Source of the DNA: Selenomonas bovis DSM 23594
GTDB taxonomy: Bacteria > Bacillota > Negativicutes > Selenomonadales > Selenomonadaceae
Direction of reading: 5' to 3'
Assembly: GCF_000381005.1 (NCBI RefSeq)
Contig: NZ_KB908384.1
Span: forward strand, 1-64,000
DNA length: 64,000 nt
The notes beneath the pieces are model-generated. The model was not told where the DNA came from and did no database searches. It saw only the letters and a list, made by a program, of their open reading frames with translations. Numbering within the stretch: position 1 is the first letter of the stretch; every line of letters starts with the position of its first letter. Positions 59,394 through 64,000 of the stretch are shown here, piece after piece. The position numbers and the translations under genes are program-made.

Positions 59394-61211
59394 TTGCAGC
59401 ACTCTTTTTTTGGCCTGCGTGACGTCCTGCGGCGGCTGACGCGCCCCGTATTCGCCCTGGGACTGGCGGCCGCGATCCTCCTGCCTGCGCCCCGCGTCTC
59501 GGCCGGCGCGTCAGGCTGGGAGCTCGCGGCCTCGGCCATCTCCGGGCTCATTGCCTACAAATCGACACTCGACACGATGCTCGACATCGGCAACAACGCA
59601 AACTATCAGCGACAGAGCCTCCTGCAGGATCGGAGCGCGAACGGCACGGACGCGAACGCGTCTGACGTACGCGCCGTAGACAACGTCATGCAGCGGCTCA
59701 CAGCGGACGGCATGTACGTGCTGCCCGCGAACAATCTGCCGTTTACCTGGCATGTCAACAACAGCGCGCTCTTCAATGCCGCCTGCTATCCGACGGACTA
59801 CATCTCCGTGAACCGCGGCCTTGTGCGCGTGCTCGGCGGCAATGAGGCGGAGCTTGCGGCCGTGCTCGGCCACGAGATGACGCACGGGCTCGCTCACCAC
59901 AGCGCCGAGACCTATGCCAAGACCATGGCCGCCTACTATGGCCTTTCCCTTCTCAACATGGCGACAGGCGTCATGGACTGGCAGCAGCTCCAGGCGCTCA
60001 CAGCTTACTCGAGTGCCAAGCTCTTCACCCTGCCGAAGGAATACGAGGCCGATGAGGGCGGCTTCTACCTCGCAGCGCGCGCAGGCTTCAATCCCGGCGG
60101 TGGTGCCGCGGCGATGGCGCGCATGGACGCATATCTGAGCCAGCAGAGCCGCAACTTCGAGGAATACCAGGATCCTGAGGAACAGAAAAGGGAAAACTAC
60201 AACGATCATCCCGATACGCTGCTGCGCGAGAAGCGTCTGCTCGGCCTGCTCACGGATTACAGCGCCGGGCATGTGACCGTGCGGGAAAGGAAGACCGTCT
60301 GCATCGACGGCAAGGAACTGCTTACGGGGCGTTTCACCGCCGAAGACTACGACGACACGGCGGAGAATGCCGACCTGCTGGCAGGCGAGCTCGGCCGGCT
60401 CTTCCACGATGAGGCGCAGGTCTCCGGCTGGGGCTTTGTCGCGGGAAAGCCCTGGGCGGACCAGCGGGCGCCGCTCCTCACCGAAGCCGTCGCACGCGAG
60501 GGGCTCACGGCAAAGCTCAGCGCGCTCGTGCATGCTGCCTACGCAGGCGAAGCGGCCTCCGGCGCGCGGGAGAAGCTCGTGCAGCGCGAGCAGCAGCAGG
60601 CAGCCGAGAGCGAAAAGGCGCGCCAGGCGCTCGAGCATGCGAGCGAGAAGGATATCAAGCGCATGCGCATGAACAGCGATATTTACAGCGACTACGGCGA
60701 TAGCGACAAAGCCCTCGCGCTCATCGACCGCGCGATCTCCCTGCCGAACCTTGACGACAGGGCGGAGAGCCTCGCCATCCGCGGTCGCGCGCTCGCCGTC
60801 CGCGGCGATTTCGCCGCAGCCCTGCACGACGCTGACGCAGGTTGCGCGCAGGACGCGAAGAATGCCTACAACTTCCTCAACCGCGCGGACATCTACTGGA
60901 TGAAGGGCGACCGTGCCGCCGCACTCGCGGACTGCGCGCGCGCGGCTGAGGCCGATGAGAAGAACCCTTACAGCTATCTCATGAGCGGTATGCTCTACGA
61001 CGAGCAGGGTGACCGCGCGCAGGCCCTCGCGAGCTATCGCAAGCTCCACGAGGTCGCCCCCAAGCTGCGCCGCATCCCCGATGAATATCTGAAGGAAATC
61101 GACCCCGCGGCGCTCGCGCAGATCGAGAAAGAACGCGCCGCAGCCAAGAAAGCCGCAGCGGAGAAAAAGCAGCAGGAGGAAAAGGAGAAAAAAGAACAGA
61201 AGCGGGCATAG
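59394..61211 (+). CDS. Periplasmic M48 metalloprotease with TPR repeats (BepA-like)
   Basis: A 605-residue zinc protease. The N-terminal signal peptide ends near VSAGASG (residue 42). The zinc motif is H160-E-M-T-H164 with third ligand Glu218 (EYEADEGG). A disordered, Gln-rich coil follows (about 400-430), then three TPR-like repeats (IYSDYGDSDKALALIDRAIS, RGDFAAALHDADAG, KGDRAAALADCARAAE), and a Lys/Glu tail. BepA-type proteases police outer-membrane protein assembly in diderm cells. The TTG at 59394 is the start, since GGGAGG precedes it by 7 bases and the upstream frame is non-homologous. Confidence 0.88.
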   Translation: MQHSFFGLRDVLRRLTRPVFALGLAAAILLPAPRVSAGASGWELAASAISGLIAYKSTLDTMLDIGNNANYQRQSLLQDRSANGTDANASDVRAVDNVMQRLTADGMYVLPANNLPFTWHVNNSALFNAACYPTDYISVNRGLVRVLGGNEAELAAVLGHEMTHGLAHHSAETYAKTMAAYYGLSLLNMATGVMDWQQLQALTAYSSAKLFTLPKEYEADEGGFYLAARAGFNPGGGAAAMARMDAYLSQQSRNFEEYQDPEEQKRENYNDHPDTLLREKRLLGLLTDYSAGHVTVRERKTVCIDGKELLTGRFTAEDYDDTAENADLLAGELGRLFHDEAQVSGWGFVAGKPWADQRAPLLTEAVAREGLTAKLSALVHAAYAGEAASGAREKLVQREQQQAAESEKARQALEHASEKDIKRMRMNSDIYSDYGDSDKALALIDRAISLPNLDDRAESLAIRGRALAVRGDFAAALHDADAGCAQDAKNAYNFLNRADIYWMKGDRAAALADCARAAEADEKNPYSYLMSGMLYDEQGDRAQALASYRKLHEVAPKLRRIPDEYLKEIDPAALAQIEKERAAAKKAAAEKKQQEEKEKKEQKRA

Positions 61212-61360
61212 AGGCATCCCTGATTCCTTCGGCACTCCGTTTTCGCGCGTCTGTACTGTCTTCTCGCCGCCCTGCCATCCTCAGCACAAACGCGATGGAG
61301 CGTTTTGCCGCTGCGCCTGCGGTGATACAGCGCATCCACGCAAATCCGGAGCACCTCGTT

Positions 61361-61377
61361 GCATCAGCGTTTCCTAG
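61361..61377 (-). repeat. REP-like motif copy, reverse orientation
   Basis: GCATCAGCGTTTCCTAG, immediately before the terminator stem between convergent genes. Confidence 0.4.
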
Positions 61378-61391
61378 AATCGCGTTTGGCA

Positions 61392-61452
61392 GCACGATGC
61401 CCCTGGGTAGAGAGTTGTTTGCTCTTCTGCCCAGGGGCATCGTGCTGTTTTA
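61392..61452. terminator. Terminator between the protease and permease genes
   Basis: GCACGATGCCCCTGGG and GCCCAGGGGCATCGTGC form a 16-bp stem with a 21-base loop, followed by TGTTTTATTT. Convergent genes flank it. Confidence 0.88.
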
Positions 61453-61483
61453 TTTGTGTGGTCTTGTGCATGGGGGCAGGCGT

Positions 61484-62896
61484 CTATTCCTCGTGTTTTG
61501 CATAGTCCTCCCGCCGCTGCGCGCGGCCGAGGGTGCTGTGCTGGTAGCTGTAGCCGAAGTAGACGAGGCAGCCGATGGCGCACCAGACGACGAAGCGGAT
61601 CCAGGTCTCGTAGGGGAGGTGGGCCATGAGGTAGCCGCAGGCGAGGATGGCGAGCGGGGCGATGAGCCAGACGGCGGGGCAGCGGAAGGTGCGGTGGATG
61701 TCAGGCTTCGTCACGCGCAGCACGAGGACGCCGAGCGAGGCGACGGTGAAGGCGGAGAGGGTGCCGATGTTCGCCATCTCCGCGATGACGCCGATGGGCG
61801 CGAGGCCGGCGATGATGGAGACGAATACGGCGCCCGCGACGGTCACGATGTAGGGCGTGTGGTAGCGCTTGTGGATTTTGCAGACGTTCGCGGGGACCAT
61901 GCCGTCGCGGCTCATCGCGAAGAAGATGCGCGCCTGCCCGTAGAGCAGGACGAGCAGGACGGTCGTGATGCCCGCGATGGCGCCGACGCCGACGAGCGCC
62001 GAGCCGAGGCGGTAGCCGATGTAGCGCAGCGCGAAGGCGACGGGCTCGGGGTTGTTGAGCTCTGTGTAGGGGACGACGCCCGTGAGCACGCCGGCGACGA
62101 CGACGTAGAGCGCCGTGCAGACGAAGAGCGAGCCGATGATGCCGATGGGGAGGTCGCGCGCGGGATCCTTGCACTCCTCGGCGCTCGTCGCGACAGCGTC
62201 GAAGCCGATGTAGGCGAAAAAGACGATGGCCGCGCCGCCGAAGATGCCGGAGACGCCGAACGGCATGAAGGGCTCCCAGTTCGCCGGATCGACATGCGGC
62301 GCCGCGAGCAGCAGAAAGAGGAAGACGGCCGCGAGCTTGATGAAGACGAGGATGCGGTTGAGCCGTGCGCTCTCCTGCGTGCCGTGGATGAGGAAGAAGG
62401 AGAGCAAGAGCGTGATGAAGATGGCAGGCACGTTGATCACTCCGCCGTCTGCCGGCACATGCGTGAGCGCGTGCGGGAGGTCGATGCCCGCCGAGAGCAT
62501 GAGGCCAGTCACATAGCCCGACCAGCCCGAGGCGACGGCGCTCGCCGTGACGGTGTACTCGAGGATGAGGTTCCAGCCTACGATGAACGCGATGAATTCG
62601 CCGAGCGAGGCGTAGGTGTAGGTATAGGCGCTGCCCGACGCGGGCACGATGGAGGAGAACTCCGCGTAGGCGAGGCCCGCGAGCGCGCAGGCGAGCCCTG
62701 ATAGGACGAAGGAGACGGTGACGGCGGGACCCGCGTATTTCGCTGCGGCGACGCCCGTGAGGACGAAGATGCCCGTGCCGATAACGCAGCCGATGCCGAG
62801 CAGGACGAGGTCGAGCGCGCCGAGCGACTTCACCATGCCGGAGGTGGCGGCGGCCGTCTGGAGCTGCTCGATGCTCTTGGTGCGAAATAGATTCAT
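61484..62896 (-). CDS. APC-superfamily amino acid permease (YfnA/cationic type)
   Basis: A 470-residue permease with twelve helices. The start LFRTKSIEQLQ and GALDLVLLGIGCVIGTGIFVLTG fit the cationic amino acid transporter group. The family blocks YAEFSSIVPASGSAYTYTY, AYIGFDAVATSAEECKDP and GQARIFFAMSRDGMVP are present. It probably exchanges or imports arginine, lysine or related amino acids. The ATG at 62896 follows AAGGAAG, since the longer frame upstream has no ribosome site. Its promoter should lie in the short gap before the lac remnant, transcribed divergently. Confidence 0.9.
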   Translation of the reverse strand: MNLFRTKSIEQLQTAAATSGMVKSLGALDLVLLGIGCVIGTGIFVLTGVAAAKYAGPAVTVSFVLSGLACALAGLAYAEFSSIVPASGSAYTYTYASLGEFIAFIVGWNLILEYTVTASAVASGWSGYVTGLMLSAGIDLPHALTHVPADGGVINVPAIFITLLLSFFLIHGTQESARLNRILVFIKLAAVFLFLLLAAPHVDPANWEPFMPFGVSGIFGGAAIVFFAYIGFDAVATSAEECKDPARDLPIGIIGSLFVCTALYVVVAGVLTGVVPYTELNNPEPVAFALRYIGYRLGSALVGVGAIAGITTVLLVLLYGQARIFFAMSRDGMVPANVCKIHKRYHTPYIVTVAGAVFVSIIAGLAPIGVIAEMANIGTLSAFTVASLGVLVLRVTKPDIHRTFRCPAVWLIAPLAILACGYLMAHLPYETWIRFVVWCAIGCLVYFGYSYQHSTLGRAQRREDYAKHEE

Positions 62897-63009
62897 ACGA
62901 TGACTTCCTTTCCATAAAACAGACAGCATTCATTATAGTGGACGGAATGAGTGCCGTCAATGGAGAGCGGTCTGGGGAATGGGCGCGTCAATGGCAGGGG
63001 GATTGCGGC

Positions 63010-63061
63010 TGAAAGCGTTTTCAAAACATGAAAACAAAGCGCGCCCGCGCCACTCTATAAT
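63010..63061 (+). promoter_or_regulatory. cre site and -10 box of the lac remnant
   Basis: TGAAAGCGTTTTCA (63010-63023) matches the CcpA cre consensus perfectly. A TATAAT at 63056-63061 follows, about 58 bases before the coding start. The -35 is not evident. The site shows that the operon was under carbon catabolite repression. Confidence 0.85.
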
Positions 63062-63118
63062 GAATACAGAAAGTGAAACAGGGGGCGCATCCTCCGGAGG
63101 AGAAAAGGGGAAAGAACC

Positions 63119-63325
63119 ATGAAAGTTGCGATTGCGGCCAACAAGGCCGGCCAGGAACTCAAGGATTGCGTCAAGGCGTATCTTACGAAAAAAGGCTATG
63201 AGATGGTGGATTTCTCTGACGATGATATCTTCACGGCGACGACGAATGTCGTCAAGGCCATCCAGGAGCAGGACATCACGCGCGGCATCGTCGTCGATGT
63301 CCTCAGAAAGAAGGCCGGGAAATGA
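63119..63325 (+). pseudogene. Truncated LacA-like galactose-6-phosphate isomerase subunit
   Basis: The 68-residue product matches the first 60 residues of LacA (MKVAIAANKAGQELKDC, KGYEMVDFSDDD, TTNVVKAIQEQ, RGIVVD), a subunit of about 142 residues. It then switches to VLRKKAGK and stops. The catalytic second half is gone, so it is not functional. The foreign tail may be the end of the gene that originally preceded lacG. The stop overlaps the start of the next frame by 4 bases. Confidence 0.75.
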
Positions 63326-63903
63326 GCGCAAAAGAGAAAACGTTCCCTGAGGATTTCATCTTCGGCGGCTCGACAGCGGCCTATCAGGTCGAGGGCACGA
63401 CGCGCGAGGACGGCCGCGGCCCGTGCTCGTGGGACGAGGACATGGCGCGCCCGGGGAGCCGCTTCACGGCGGATCCCGCGAGTGATTTCTATCATAAATA
63501 TCCCGAGGATCTCGCGCTCTGCGAGCAGTTCGGCATCAAGGGCATCCGCATCTCGCTCTCGTGGACGCGCATCCTGCCCGAGGGCGAAGGACGCGTGAAC
63601 CAGAAGGGCATCGACTACTACAACAAGCTCATCGATGCCTGCATCGCGCATGGCGTCGAGCCGTTCGCGCAGGTGGCGAAGGAGATCGACTTCCTCGGCA
63701 TGAACTACTACTCGAGCCATTTCCTCAAAGCGTGGGACGGCGAGAGCCAGGTCATCAACAACTCGACGGGCGAGAAGGGCACGAGCGTCTTCGCGCTCAA
63801 GGGCGTCGGCGCGCGCGTCTCGAACCCCGCCGTGCCGACGACGGACTGGGATTGGCCCATCTACCCGCAGGGCATGCATGACCAGCTCGTGCGCGTGCAC
63901 CGC
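63322..63903 (+). pseudogene. Internally deleted 6-phospho-beta-galactosidase (LacG, GH1)
   Basis: The N terminus (FPEDFIFGGSTAAYQVEG, IRISLSWTRILPEG) reads well to IDACIAHGVEPF near residue 113, then jumps in frame to AKEIDFLGMNYYSSH and TDWDWPIYPQGMHDQLVRV. About 180 residues of the normal 470 are missing, including the acid/base Glu. The end joins a different gene at about 63900, losing the nucleophile motif ENG. It should be inactive. Confidence 0.8.
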
Positions 63904-64000
63904 GACAGCCCTCGCGCGCGGCGAGGACACGCAGGGCATCCTGCGCCTCGCTGCCGCTTGCAGCACGGCCAACGCCCTCGAGGAGGAAAGCGACTTCGTG
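63902..64000 (+). pseudogene. Fragment of a PfkB-type kinase C terminus (LacC-like), cut by window edge
   Basis: In the frame one base after the LacG remnant, 33 codons read ATALARGEDTQGILRLAAAC then STANALEEESDFV. This is the last-helix region of tagatose-6-phosphate kinase or 1-phosphofructokinase, without the rest of the gene. The reading continues past the window end. Confidence 0.5.

Noticed and set aside
61295-62701. Plus-strand open frame of 468 codons opposite the amino acid permease
   Set aside because: Antisense shadow with an extremely Asp/Glu/Arg-rich product; the opposite strand encodes a typical twelve-helix permease.

Overview
The window looks like part of the chromosome of a GC-rich diderm Firmicute, most likely in the Selenomonadaceae (Mitsuokella or Selenomonas type). 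Firmicute traits are a consensus cre site, a folate ECF transporter under a tetrahydrofolate riboswitch, PTS sugar uptake and strong Shine-Dalgarno sites. Outer-membrane traits are a D-arabinose-5-phosphate isomerase for Kdo, a secretin, a BepA-like M48 protease and a lipid A-type phosphoethanolamine transferase. The metabolism is anaerobic: IorAB, HydE, a CODH-fold protein and iron alcohol dehydrogenase. The genus is an inference from these traits.

Layout. 1-2300: a methyltransferase gene broken by the end of a mobile element, then a RelBE-type toxin-antitoxin pair. 2300-9700: metA, a secreted protein, hydE, a flavoprotein, a TSUP transporter, two tandem tRNA-Glu(CTC) genes beside gltX, and an orphan dhaL. 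10000-17200: a LysR regulator, a two-component system, a NarL-type regulator with a secretin and PilP-like gene, and riboswitch-controlled folT. 17500-23400: a complete-looking four-carbon sugar-acid operon (DeoR regulator, kinase, PdxA2, GntP permease) and kpsF. 23600-28500: a NitT/TauT-type ABC transporter behind a deviant cooS. 28600-42600: alr, transporters, a jetABC condensin without jetD, a sulfatase-fold membrane transferase, nfo and a polysaccharide deacetylase. 42800-49300: iorAB-paaK and an OPT transporter. 49700-56200: tRNA-Val, an RpiR regulator, an alpha-glucoside PTS, alpha-glucosidase and HAD phosphatase. 56400-62900: iron alcohol dehydrogenase, a candidate small RNA, a PocR chemoreceptor, M48-TPR protease and an amino acid permease. 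63000-64000: remnants of a lactose/tagatose-6-phosphate operon behind an intact cre and -10 box.

Most unusual points. (1) A 108-bp intergenic repeat occurs four times, always on the same strand and downstream of a terminator, with compensatory changes in a hairpin. (2) A shorter REP-like family is scattered between genes. (3) The CooS protein has Asp in place of one active-site cluster cysteine and carries 18 histidines in its first 43 residues, so it is probably not an ordinary CO dehydrogenase. (4) A candidate 118-nt RNA has its own promoter and terminator and exposes a CACCUCCU stretch. (5) jetABC lacks the Wadjet nuclease gene. (6) The lac remnant at the right edge is a chain of truncated genes.

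All calls come from reading the sequence and remembered family motifs. No database search was run.
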